A stretch of 64,000 nucleotides of DNA. Origin: an uncultured Lachnospiraceae bacterium. Lineage in GTDB: Bacteria > Bacillota > Clostridia > Lachnospirales > Lachnospiraceae. Shown in pieces: positions 16,329 to 23,614 of this stretch. Location of the stretch: positions 1 to 64,000 of the forward strand of contig CAJTNC010000008.1 of NCBI GenBank assembly GCA_910577955.1, written 5' to 3'. The notes under the pieces were generated by a model, which was not told the origin of the DNA, searched no databases, and worked only from the letters and a program-made list of their open reading frames with translations. Position numbers and translations under genes: made by a program. Position 1 is the stretch's first letter. Every line of letters begins with the position of its first letter.

Positions 16329-17756
16329 ATGTACATAGTAAAGTTGAACGAGGCAAAATATGAATATGAGATACACTCTTTAGTCAAGGCCTTTTACCCG
16401 GAGGAGGAGGTCAGGGTACTGACGCCGGATTCTGTGGTGAAGGATAGGAATATCACTGAGGAGAGGCCGCGGTTAGAAATTTTCTTTGATGAAAACAGCG
16501 CGACGATCAGCGGAGAAGCAAAGGAGCGAAGGATTTCTCCGGACACAAAGGAGGCCTTCGGAGCAGCCTTTTACAAATATTTGTCAGAGCTTACAAAAAA
16601 GGAACTGCCTTGGGGAAACCTGACCGGTATTCGCCCCACAAAGATCGCGCTGACCATGCTGGAAGCAGGAAAGACTGAGGAAGAGATTCTGAGATTTCTT
16701 CGGGAAAAGCATTTTGTGTCGGAGAAAAAGGCTCTTCTGGGCATCGATATCGCGAAGAGAGAGCGGGAGATTCTTGCGCCTATCGATTATGAGAACGGAT
16801 ACAGTCTGTATATCGGGATTCCTTTTTGTCCCACTACCTGTCTGTATTGTTCGTTCACCTCTTTTCCCATTGTGAGCTGGAGAAAGAGGGTCGGAGAGTA
16901 TCTGACGGCGCTTCAGAAGGAAATTGATTTTACGGCGGAGATTTATCGGGATAAAAAGATCGATACGGTCTATATCGGCGGCGGAACGCCTACAACGCTG
17001 GAGGCGGAAGAGCTGGAGAGGCTGCTCTCGGGTCTTGAGAGAGCCTTTGATCTGACAGGACTGAAGGAATTTACCGTGGAAGCCGGGCGGGCGGACAGCA
17101 TCACGGCAGAAAAATTGTCGGTGCTAAAGGCCCACGGGGTGACGAGGATATCTGTGAATCCCCAGACGATGAAAGACGAGACGTTAAAACTGATCGGCAG
17201 GCGTCATACGGTTGATCAGGTCAGAGAGGCGTTTTATCTGGCGAGAGAGGCCGGCTTTGCCAACATCAATATGGATATGATACTCGGACTTCCCGGCGAG
17301 GGGGCGGAGGATGTGGCGGCTACGATAGAGGCCCTTAAAGAACTTTCACCGGATTCCCTGACGGTGCATTCTCTGGCGGTAAAGCGGGCAAGTCATCTGA
17401 GAGACTGGATAGGGGAGCACGGCTTTGATAGACTGCAGAACACGGAGGAGACGATGGATATCGCCGCGGCCGGGGCCAAAGCGCTTTCCATGAAGCCTTA
17501 CTATCTCTACAGACAGAAAAATATGACCGGCAATCTGGAAAATGTCGGTTATGCAAGAGAAGGGTGCTGCGGCATATACAACATATTGATCATGGAGGAG
17601 AAACAGACCATCGTGGCGCTGGGGGCAGGGACGATCAGCAAGCGGGTGTATCCGGACGGAAGGATCGAGCGGCGCGAGAATGTGAAGGATGTCGCCCAAT
17701 ATATCGAGAGAATCGATGAAATGATAGAAAGAAAACGTGTGTTATTAAAGGAGTAA
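16329..17756 (+). CDS. hemZ: Radical SAM coproporphyrinogen III dehydrogenase-like HemZ
   Basis: Radical SAM protein of 475 residues related to oxygen-independent coproporphyrinogen oxidase. The iron-sulfur motif CPTTCLYC lies near residue 165-172, followed by YIGGGTPTTLE and the HemN-like core. An N-terminal extension of about 150 residues is typical of HemZ rather than HemN or HemW. No other haem biosynthesis gene is present in the window, so a true role in haem synthesis is uncertain. It starts 40 bp after the hairpin and is followed closely by a DUF1349 gene. Confidence 0.9.
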   Translation: MYIVKLNEAKYEYEIHSLVKAFYPEEEVRVLTPDSVVKDRNITEERPRLEIFFDENSATISGEAKERRISPDTKEAFGAAFYKYLSELTKKELPWGNLTGIRPTKIALTMLEAGKTEEEILRFLREKHFVSEKKALLGIDIAKREREILAPIDYENGYSLYIGIPFCPTTCLYCSFTSFPIVSWRKRVGEYLTALQKEIDFTAEIYRDKKIDTVYIGGGTPTTLEAEELERLLSGLERAFDLTGLKEFTVEAGRADSITAEKLSVLKAHGVTRISVNPQTMKDETLKLIGRRHTVDQVREAFYLAREAGFANINMDMILGLPGEGAEDVAATIEALKELSPDSLTVHSLAVKRASHLRDWIGEHGFDRLQNTEETMDIAAAGAKALSMKPYYLYRQKNMTGNLENVGYAREGCCGIYNILIMEEKQTIVALGAGTISKRVYPDGRIERRENVKDVAQYIERIDEMIERKRVLLKE

Positions 17757-17762
17757 AATTTT

Positions 17763-18374
17763 ATGGCAGACATTATGGATATAACAGATTTTAAGTGGAC
17801 ACGAGAGCCGAAGAGTTTTCATATAGACGACAATAAAGTGGAAATTGTCACCGCGCCACATACTGATCTATGGCAGCGGACATATTATCATTTTCAGAAT
17901 GATAATGCGCCGGTTTTACAAATGGAAACGGATGAGAAGTTTTTTAGTTTTGTAGTGAAAACAAACTTTTCCGAAAGCTGTCATCGGTTTGACCAGTGTG
18001 GCGTTGTTATGTATTTGGATAGTGAAAACTGGCTTAAGGGTTCCGTTGAGTATGAGAATGGCAATTTTCAGCATTTGGGAAGTGTTGTAACGAACGGAGG
18101 TTATTCAGACTGGGCGACTACAGCGATTCCCGCCACAATTAAATCCATGTGGTACCGTTTTAGCCGCCGTGAAGATGATTATTGTATAGAATGTTCCGAA
18201 GACGGTGTAAGTTTTAGTCAGATGCGAATTTGCCATATGAATAAAGGTGATGGAATAATTAAGTTTGGCATCTATGCCTGTTCACCGGAAGATTCTTCAT
18301 TCAAAGCTGTTTTTACTGACATGAAGATTACTGAGTGCAAATGGGAAGCCCATGATGGACAACAACCGGATTAA
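17763..18374 (+). CDS. DUF1349 domain protein (concanavalin-like fold)
   Basis: Protein of 203 residues filling a single DUF1349-type jelly-roll domain: W-x-R near the N-terminus, FSFVVKTNF, CGVVMYLDSENWLKGSVEYE and IKFGIYACSP are recognisable family blocks. Members bind or modify carbohydrates or are uncharacterised; no catalytic residues can be claimed. No signal peptide is seen, so it is cytosolic. It follows hemZ by 6 bp and precedes a GNAT gene. Base composition is lower in G+C than hemZ, perhaps a recent addition. Confidence 0.75.
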   Translation: MADIMDITDFKWTREPKSFHIDDNKVEIVTAPHTDLWQRTYYHFQNDNAPVLQMETDEKFFSFVVKTNFSESCHRFDQCGVVMYLDSENWLKGSVEYENGNFQHLGSVVTNGGYSDWATTAIPATIKSMWYRFSRREDDYCIECSEDGVSFSQMRICHMNKGDGIIKFGIYACSPEDSSFKAVFTDMKITECKWEAHDGQQPD

Positions 18375-18391
18375 AGGCGGAGGTATTTATC

Positions 18392-18811
18392 GTGTCAGAA
18401 ATCAGACATATGCAGATGGAGGATAAAGAGTTTTGGTACAGTCTGGACAGACATTTATCAGAAGAAGAATTCCAAAATAAGATCCAAAATAAGAGAGGAT
18501 ATATTCTGCTGGAAAATGGAACCCCCATTGGTTTGTTAAGGTACAATCTTTTTTGGGATAATATTCCGTTTTGCACAATGCTTATTATTGATCAGAATTA
18601 TCGGAACAAAGGTTATGGGAAAAAACTTGTGGAATTTTGGGAAAATGATATGAAGTTGAAAGGGTATGGAATGGTTTTAACTTCTACACAAGTTGATGAG
18701 GACGGACAGAATTTTTACAGAAAACTGGGGTATAAAGACTGTGGGGGATTTGTTGTTGACATTCCGGGATATGAGCAGCCAATGGAAATGTTTATGAGCA
18801 AGAAAATTTAA
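18392..18811 (+). CDS. GNAT-family N-acetyltransferase
   Basis: Acetyltransferase of 139 residues. The acetyl-CoA loop IDQNYRNKGYGKKLVEFWE (motif A, Q/R-x-x-G-x-G/A) is clear, and the C-terminal FYRKLGYKDCGGF is typical. The start is GTG at 18392 after GGCGGAGGT (18377-18384). The substrate is unknown. It lies 17 bp after the DUF1349 gene and may be co-transcribed with it. Confidence 0.85.
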   Translation: MSEIRHMQMEDKEFWYSLDRHLSEEEFQNKIQNKRGYILLENGTPIGLLRYNLFWDNIPFCTMLIIDQNYRNKGYGKKLVEFWENDMKLKGYGMVLTSTQVDEDGQNFYRKLGYKDCGGFVVDIPGYEQPMEMFMSKKI

Positions 18812-18865
18812 ACTGCTTTTTGTTTAACAGGAAGATAGAACGGTTTAACGATTTCGGAGGAGGAT

Positions 18866-19204
18866 ATGCGGATGATGATTGAAGGCAATCAAAAAGAATT
18901 GGATGCGATGGAGCAATTTCACAAAGGAAACAGGCAGGAAGGATTGCGGCTGCAGGAAGAATTTGCTTCCGCTTTCAGAGAGGAATTTAAAGATAAAGAT
19001 CATTGCCCATGTAAGAAAGCCTGCCGTTATCATGGCAACTGCAAGGAGTGTGTGGCTATTCACAGAGCTCATCGGGAACATGTTCCGAACTGTATGAGGT
19101 CTGTCATCAATGCGAAAATAAAACTCCTGTCTGAATTAACGGAACATACGATTGCGAATGAAATTGAGCCCCCACATGAAATATTAAGAAAAGAGTATCA
19201 GTAA
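18866..19204 (+). CDS. Cysteine-rich hypothetical protein
   Basis: Protein of 112 residues: a charged helical N-terminal part (about 1-45) and a central cluster CPCKKACRYHGNCKECV followed by HRAHREHVPNCM, about six Cys and several His in 35 residues, which could form a zinc or iron-sulfur site. I recognise it as a conserved clostridial family without an established function; database labels linking such proteins to lipopolysaccharide are not supported by the sequence. AGGAGG precedes the ATG. It lies before rtcB in the same direction. Confidence 0.65.
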   Translation: MRMMIEGNQKELDAMEQFHKGNRQEGLRLQEEFASAFREEFKDKDHCPCKKACRYHGNCKECVAIHRAHREHVPNCMRSVINAKIKLLSELTEHTIANEIEPPHEILRKEYQ

Positions 19205-19225
19205 TGGAAGGTCTGGGAGACAGTT

Positions 19226-19336
19226 ATGAAAGAAGAATGTTTAATCTGCAGCACACCTGATGAAAGGATGTGGGTATGTTCGTACTGTATGATGAGAAAA
19301 CAAGATTTCCGATTAAAATTTGGCTGGAGGATGTAA
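19226..19336 (+). CDS. Possible 36-residue Cys4 micro-protein overlapping rtcB
   Basis: Short frame with ATG at 19226 after GGGAGA. It encodes two CxxC pairs (CLIC and CSYC) separated by about a dozen residues, a zinc-knuckle-like spacing, and ends inside rtcB in another frame, overlapping it by about 60 bp. The ribosome site and cysteine pattern argue for a real peptide; the overlap and size argue against. Function unknown. Confidence 0.3.
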   Translation: MKEECLICSTPDERMWVCSYCMMRKQDFRLKFGWRM

Positions 19337-20508
19337 ATCAGATGGAGGAAAGCTGTCTGGAGCAGGCATACCATCTGTCCCAGCTTCCCTTTCTGCATAA
19401 ATGGGTGTGTCTGATGCCGGACACTCATACCGGAAAGGGGATGCCGATCGGCGGTGTGATTGCAGCAAAGGATGTGGTCATCCCGAATGCGGTGGGTGTG
19501 GATATCGGCTGCGGCATGGATTTCGTACCGACAAATATCAAGGCGGAGAATATCCGGGAGATCCGGACCGGGAATGGTACGTTGGTGCAGGCGATCATCG
19601 GAAACATTATGAGAACGATTCCGTTAAATACGGAGCGTTACAGAGTTATGCAGGAGTCCGAAGTGTTAGACCGGGCGAAGCAGGAGATGGAAAAATATGA
19701 GCGGAATCCGGAGCTTCTGCCGCTGATCGACGACGGATATTTTCAGGTGGGAAGTTTGGGGGGCGGCAATCACTTTATCGAGCTGCAGGAGGATCAGGAC
19801 GGGTTTTTGTGCATTATGATCCATTCCGGAAGCCGCCATCTCGGAAAAGCGGTCTGTGATCATTTTCATGGAGCGGCAAGGGAGCTCAACAAGAAATGGT
19901 ACAGTGAGGTGAAGGATGAGTATCATCTGGCTTTTCTGCCTGTTGCGTCGAAGGAAGGGCAGCAGTATATCAACTGGATGAATCTTGCGCTGGATTACGC
20001 CTTTGAGAACCGGGCGCGGATGCTGCATAAGACTTGTGCGGCAGTAGGGGAACTGATTGAAAAGCATACGGGGCTCACTGTGGAATTCGGGGAGGAGATC
20101 AACTGCCATCACAATTATGCGTCGTTAGAAAACCATTATGACGAAAATGTGTGGGTACACAGAAAAGGGGCTACCAGAGTACGGGAAGGAGAAATGGCGG
20201 TGATACCCGGGGCAATGGGTTCCTACAGCTATGTGGTGGAGGGAAAAGGGAACAGAGAATCCTTCTGCACATCTTCCCACGGCGCGGGCAGAAGCTACTC
20301 CAGATCGGGAGCCATGCGGGCCTTCAGCACGGAACAGGTGATGTTGGATCTGAAGGAGCAGGGTGTTGTGTTAGGCAAACGGAAGAAGAATGATGTGGCG
20401 GAAGAGTGCCGGTTTGCTTACAAGGATATCGATCAGGTTATGATCCAACAACAGGATATGGTGACGCCTGTGAGAAAGTTAAAGACAGTGGGCGTTGTGA
20501 AGGGGTAG
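19276..20508 (+). CDS. rtcB: RNA-splicing ligase RtcB
   Basis: GTP- and Mn-dependent RNA ligase of about 410 residues joining 2',3'-cyclic phosphate (or 3'-phosphate) and 5'-OH ends, used for tRNA and other RNA repair. Motifs: PDTHTGKGMPIGGV, GVDIGCGM with the metal-binding Cys, GSLGGGNHFIE, HHNYAS, and the guanylylated His region SSHGAGR. I take ATG 19276, preceded by AAAGGA with good spacing, though a GTG six bases earlier is possible. No rtcA or rtcR is present. It is followed by the candidate structured RNA in 20509-20709. Confidence 0.95.
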   Translation: MFVLYDEKTRFPIKIWLEDVNQMEESCLEQAYHLSQLPFLHKWVCLMPDTHTGKGMPIGGVIAAKDVVIPNAVGVDIGCGMDFVPTNIKAENIREIRTGNGTLVQAIIGNIMRTIPLNTERYRVMQESEVLDRAKQEMEKYERNPELLPLIDDGYFQVGSLGGGNHFIELQEDQDGFLCIMIHSGSRHLGKAVCDHFHGAARELNKKWYSEVKDEYHLAFLPVASKEGQQYINWMNLALDYAFENRARMLHKTCAAVGELIEKHTGLTVEFGEEINCHHNYASLENHYDENVWVHRKGATRVREGEMAVIPGAMGSYSYVVEGKGNRESFCTSSHGAGRSYSRSGAMRAFSTEQVMLDLKEQGVVLGKRKKNDVAEECRFAYKDIDQVMIQQQDMVTPVRKLKTVGVVKG

Positions 20509-20540
20509 CGGCGTGCCGCTCGGTATACCATAAATATTTC

Positions 20541-20709
20541 ACATAACTTAATGGAAGACCTGTAAAGTCTGCGGTTCAAATCCGCAAAAACAATATTTTT
20601 ATCCTGAGTTCGGGTGTGAGCGAAAGCTTCTGCCGGTCCGTCTTCTCTCCCCAAAATCTGCTCAACGGGTTTTCCGCAAAAAACGGATGAACGAGGGATA
20701 AAAATATTA
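20541..20709 (+). ncRNA. Candidate structured RNA with tRNA-arm-like part downstream of rtcB
   Basis: Two parts. At 20556-20586 a stem-loop AGAC/GTCT with 7-nt loop CTGTAAA (tRNA-Tyr-like anticodon GTA) abuts a canonical T-arm: TGCGG/CCGCA stem with TTCAAAT loop (20570-20586). No acceptor stem or full D-arm is present, so this is not a complete tRNA. Then 20592-20604 pairs perfectly over 13 bp with 20696-20708, extended by GTTC/GAAC after a tandem G-A mismatch. Inside are a GAAA-tetraloop hairpin (20618-20629) and a TCCG/CGGA hairpin (20673-20687). No conserved family is recognised. Confidence 0.4.
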
Positions 20710-21228
20710 TGAAAAGTAAGGCTGGGCGGCAGGCTGCCGCACTTCATATACATAAATCAATTCAAACAGTTCTTTTCCGCCGATCTGTTCGGTCTGACAG
20801 TCTCCTGAAAAGGTAAAGCCATATTTTTCATAGAATTTTCTGGCACGGTGATTGCCTTCCAGAACACGCAGGAGGATACGTTTAAATCCCAGTTTTTTTA
20901 GTTCGCTAATACAGGCCCGCAGCAGATGACCGCCGCAGCCCTTCCCGATGTATTCGGGGAGAAAATAGATGGATATGATTTCCCCGTAATCGCTGTATTT
21001 TTCCCACCTCGATCTGCTAAAACTGGCTGTGCCGATTAAGACATCTTCCTTAGTGAGAACAAGGCTGTATATGCCTTCGGCGGTTACTTTATCCGCCCAT
21101 TTTCCAACGGGAATACTGTCGAGAAAGTCCTTCGGAATCAAATCCCGGTAGGCATATCTCCAGCTTTTTTCGTAGATATTGCTTATTTCAAACAAATTGT
21201 CATCGGGGGTTATGTATCTGATCTCCAT
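20707..21228 (-). CDS. GNAT-family N-acetyltransferase
   Basis: Acetyltransferase of 173 residues, minus strand. The acetyl-CoA binding segment LPEYIGKGCGGHLLRACI matches motif A (R/Q-x-x-G-x-G) with Ile replacing the usual Arg, and ARKFYEKYGF is the usual C-terminal block. The N-terminal SWRYAYRDLIP resembles the RimI/YhbS-type group in which the substrate is an amino-acid or small amine; none can be assigned. Its stop lies in the right arm of the candidate RNA stem. Confidence 0.85.
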   Translation of the reverse strand: MEIRYITPDDNLFEISNIYEKSWRYAYRDLIPKDFLDSIPVGKWADKVTAEGIYSLVLTKEDVLIGTASFSRSRWEKYSDYGEIISIYFLPEYIGKGCGGHLLRACISELKKLGFKRILLRVLEGNHRARKFYEKYGFTFSGDCQTEQIGGKELFELIYVYEVRQPAAQPYFS

Positions 21229-21295
21229 AGAAGGTGCTGCCTCTCTTTTTCACAAATATCAACGCTGTTTATTTTAGGAGTGTCAACTATAGAAT

Positions 21296-21330
21296 AATGA
21301 TTGTTAACCGAGCGGTTAAGGAAAATCATT
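21296..21330. promoter_or_regulatory. Compound inverted repeat upstream of the GNAT gene
   Basis: Outer arms AATGATT (21296-21302) and AATCATT (21324-21330) enclose a perfect TTAACC/GGTTAA hairpin (21304-21309, 21314-21319) with a 4-nt loop. It is just upstream of a TTGACA on the minus strand, so it could be an operator for the GNAT gene. The rest of 21229-21460 shows nothing else I recognise. Confidence 0.35.
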
Positions 21331-21467
21331 GTTCAAAGGAACACACACAAATGAATTGTAACTAAAATCAGAAAGTTATTCAAGTCTGCGCATCATTTCC
21401 TTTTCCGTATATTTGCCCGCTGCGCCTATCCGAAGCATCTATAAATGGTTAAAATTTAGTATTTCTA

Positions 21468-21496
21468 TTGACATTGACAGTAGATAAATCTATAAT
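21468..21496 (+). promoter_or_regulatory. ribU promoter
   Basis: TTGACA (21468-21473), 17-bp spacer, TATAAT (21491-21496): a perfect sigma-A promoter about 30 bp before the FMN riboswitch. A second TTGACA directly abuts the first, at 21474-21479. Confidence 0.85.
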
Positions 21497-21523
21497 GATG
21501 AGCGACAACTGAATAGAATGAAT

Positions 21524-21630
21524 GTCTTCAAGGCAGGGTGAAATTCCCGATCGGCGGTAAAGTCCGCGAGCGTGTAAATGCTGATTTGGTGGAAGTCCAA
21601 AACCGACAGTATAGTCTGGATTAAAGAAGG
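21524..21630 (+). promoter_or_regulatory. FMN riboswitch (RFN element)
   Basis: Aptamer that senses flavin mononucleotide. The hallmark blocks are present in order: CTTCAAGGCAGGGTGAAATT near the 5' end, CCCGATCGGCGGTAAAGTCC, GCGAGC, GCTGATTTGGTGGAAGTCC, AACCGACAGTATAGTCTGG and a closing AAAGAAGG. It lies in the leader of ribU and is followed by an expression platform ending in a terminator, so FMN should turn ribU off. Confidence 0.95.
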
Positions 21631-21722
21631 TGTATTGGATATGTCAGAATTATTCTGATGATATGCACTTTTTTGTCTGACAAATGCTTTGTTGACATTT
21701 TTCAATACACCTTAAAATTATG

Positions 21723-21764
21723 GCACCTAAAGGCATTCCATTGCTTGTAGGTGTTAATTTTTTT
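21723..21764 (+). terminator. Riboswitch-controlled terminator before ribU
   Basis: GCACCTA (21723-21729) pairs with TAGGTGT (21748-21754) and a T-rich run follows at 21758-21764, directly before the GGGAGG ribosome site. Upstream, AAGGTGTATTG (21627-21637) is complementary to CAATACACCTT (21704-21714), a likely part of the alternative fold. Confidence 0.75.
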
Positions 21765-21778
21765 GGGAGGTGTTTTTA

Positions 21779-22426
21779 ATGAACAGTAAAACGAAGAAAC
21801 TCACAATAGTAGGTATGCTTTGTGCCTTTGCCTATATGGCTGCCGCAATGGGACGTATTCCGCTTGTACTTTTTTTGAAATATGACCCAAAGGATATTAT
21901 CATTGCAATTGGCGGATTGATTTTCGGGCCTCTCACCTCATTTTATGTCGCGCTGATTGTTTCTTTAGTCGAGATGTTTACTATCAGTGAAAATGGCATT
22001 CTGGGTTTCTTGATGAATGTTATTTCAAGTTGTTCTTTTGCGTGTACCGCGGCATTTGTTTACAAGAAAAAATGCAAATTATCAGGAGCTATTATCGGGC
22101 TGTTTTGCGGATGGGGGTGTATGGTTTTAGTAATGCTGCTTTGGAATTATTTAATCACGCCTATTTATATGGGCTATCCGAGAGAAGCAGTTGTAGAATT
22201 GCTAATTCCTGCTTTTCTGCCTTTTAACTTGATTAAGGGTGGATTAAACGCAGCTATTACTATGGTTTTATATAAACCGATTGTTGCAGCTTTAAGATGC
22301 GCTCATTTTATTGAAACTGATCACATAAAACCTAAAACCGGTTTGAATGTTGGAATAATATTGATAGCTCTGCTGATCATCGCTGCTTGCACACTACTTA
22401 TACTATCCATAAAAGATTTCTTTTGA
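21779..22426 (+). CDS. ribU: Riboflavin ECF transporter S component RibU
   Basis: Substrate-binding membrane subunit for riboflavin uptake by an energy-coupling factor transporter, 215 residues with about six helices. The N-terminal GMLCAFAYMA, then GRIPLV...LKYDPKDIIIAIGGLIFGP is characteristic of RibU. ATG 21779 follows GGGAGGT with 7-nt spacing. Placement after an FMN riboswitch confirms the substrate. The shared ATPase and T subunits (EcfA/EcfT) are not in the window. Confidence 0.93.
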   Translation: MNSKTKKLTIVGMLCAFAYMAAAMGRIPLVLFLKYDPKDIIIAIGGLIFGPLTSFYVALIVSLVEMFTISENGILGFLMNVISSCSFACTAAFVYKKKCKLSGAIIGLFCGWGCMVLVMLLWNYLITPIYMGYPREAVVELLIPAFLPFNLIKGGLNAAITMVLYKPIVAALRCAHFIETDHIKPKTGLNVGIILIALLIIAACTLLILSIKDFF

Positions 22427-22445
22427 ACTGTAATTTTCCGACAAA

Positions 22446-22480
22446 GTTAGCAACTCTCATTCAAAATGAGGGCTGCTAAC
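22446..22480. terminator. Bidirectional hairpin between ribU and the recombinase
   Basis: GTTAGCA (22446-22452) pairs with TGCTAAC (22474-22480) and CTCAT (22456-22460) with ATGAG (22466-22470). It lies between two convergent genes and probably terminates both; U-tracts are poor. Confidence 0.6.
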
Positions 22481-22490
22481 TCGATACGTT

Positions 22491-23417
22491 TTATATTTCT
22501 AATGTAAAAGTTTTTCTGGGATGCTTTGTTGCCAGAATATCTCTCTGTTTGGACATTGCAACGTGGGTATAGATTTCTGTAATATGGATGGAACTGTGCC
22601 CCAGCATTTTCTGAATATAGCGGATGTCCACATCTGCCTCCAGCAGGCTTGTGGCGAAAGTATGCCGGAACATATGGGGGGTAATGTGTAAGTCTATGTC
22701 CGCCAAAGAAGTATATTTGCGGATCATCCGGCGGACGGACTGGTCGGAAAGCGGTTTGCCGGACAGGCTCGTGAAAAAGTTTCCGGAGGATTGCATCTCC
22801 GGCAGGAAAACTGCCTTGTATTTTTCCAGAACACGGACAACGTCATCGCTCCCGATCTGGATCTTACGCTCTTTTGATCCTTTTCCGTAAATCAGAATGC
22901 TCCTGTCGCGAAGGTTTACATCAGCCGTATTCAGAGAACACAGTTCGGAAATTCTCATTCCGGTGGCAAAGAGCAGTTCAATTACGGCGATGTCTCTGAG
23001 TGTCCTCTTTCTCTGGAAGTCCGTTTTTGCTTCCGCATGGTGGCGATATATAACGGATAGGAAATGCTCTACGGTATGGATGGGGATTGTCCTTGGCAGT
23101 ATAGCAGGTTCGCGGAATTTTACATGTATCTTATAAAAAGGGCTGCGGTCAATGATATCCTTGTATTCGAGATAATGGAAAAATGCTTTTACAACAGCGA
23201 TCTTTCTCTTTACGGTCTTAGGTTTATATTTCCGGTGCAGAATTGCAAGGAAATTCTCCAGTGTATCCGGAGTGATTTCGAAGATGCTGCCGGCCGCTGT
23301 TTCTGTACGGAACTGTTTCAGGTCGATCCGGTAGGATTTCAGTGTTTTTTCGTTTAAACGTTTCTGATTTCTGCAGTGTTCCAAGAAGTTTTCTGTGTAA
23401 GTCTGTAAGTCTTTCAT
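22491..23417 (-). CDS. Tyrosine recombinase/integrase (XerC/D-like)
   Basis: Site-specific recombinase of 308 residues: N-terminal SAM-like core-binding domain (about 5-90) and a catalytic domain with Arg in ATGMRISEL, Lys in GKGSKERK, HMFRH (His and Arg), LGHSS and the Tyr nucleophile in IYTHV. Size and XerD-like signature suggest a chromosomal recombinase rather than a phage integrase; no other mobile-element genes or att repeats are seen nearby. GAGGAG precedes the ATG. It could resolve chromosome dimers or act at an unknown inversion site. Confidence 0.85.
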   Translation of the reverse strand: MKDLQTYTENFLEHCRNQKRLNEKTLKSYRIDLKQFRTETAAGSIFEITPDTLENFLAILHRKYKPKTVKRKIAVVKAFFHYLEYKDIIDRSPFYKIHVKFREPAILPRTIPIHTVEHFLSVIYRHHAEAKTDFQRKRTLRDIAVIELLFATGMRISELCSLNTADVNLRDRSILIYGKGSKERKIQIGSDDVVRVLEKYKAVFLPEMQSSGNFFTSLSGKPLSDQSVRRMIRKYTSLADIDLHITPHMFRHTFATSLLEADVDIRYIQKMLGHSSIHITEIYTHVAMSKQRDILATKHPRKTFTLEI

Positions 23418-23534
23418 GCTTCATCTCCTCGTCTGTGTTTTCTGAATATATCTATCGTACATGAATTTATATCCATCGTATACCCGGTGAATGATATCCT
23501 GCAGTTGACAAGGCGGTGTGAGAGTGGGTTGTAG

Positions 23535-23563
23535 TTGTTGAGAGCGTGTAAAACTGGTATAAT
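23535..23563 (+). promoter_or_regulatory. recD2 promoter
   Basis: TTGTTG (23535-23540), 17-bp spacer, TATAAT (23558-23563). A GTTTATC/GATAAAC stem (23566-23572, 23590-23596) follows in the leader, just before the ribosome site. Confidence 0.6.
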
Positions 23564-23614
23564 AGGTTTATCGCAAAAGAAAATACTCAGATAAACGAGG
23601 GATGAAATAGAGTC

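Noticed and set aside
20541..20592. Complete tRNA-Tyr gene
   Set aside because: Anticodon-like and T-arms are present but there is no acceptor stem, no full D-arm and no variable region, so it cannot be a normal tRNA.
20592..20708. Retron-type non-coding RNA, because of flanking inverted repeats
   Set aside because: No reverse transcriptase gene is present anywhere nearby.
22491..23417. Integrated phage or conjugative element marked by the recombinase
   Set aside because: Flanking genes are housekeeping, no att-like direct repeats or other mobile genes are seen.
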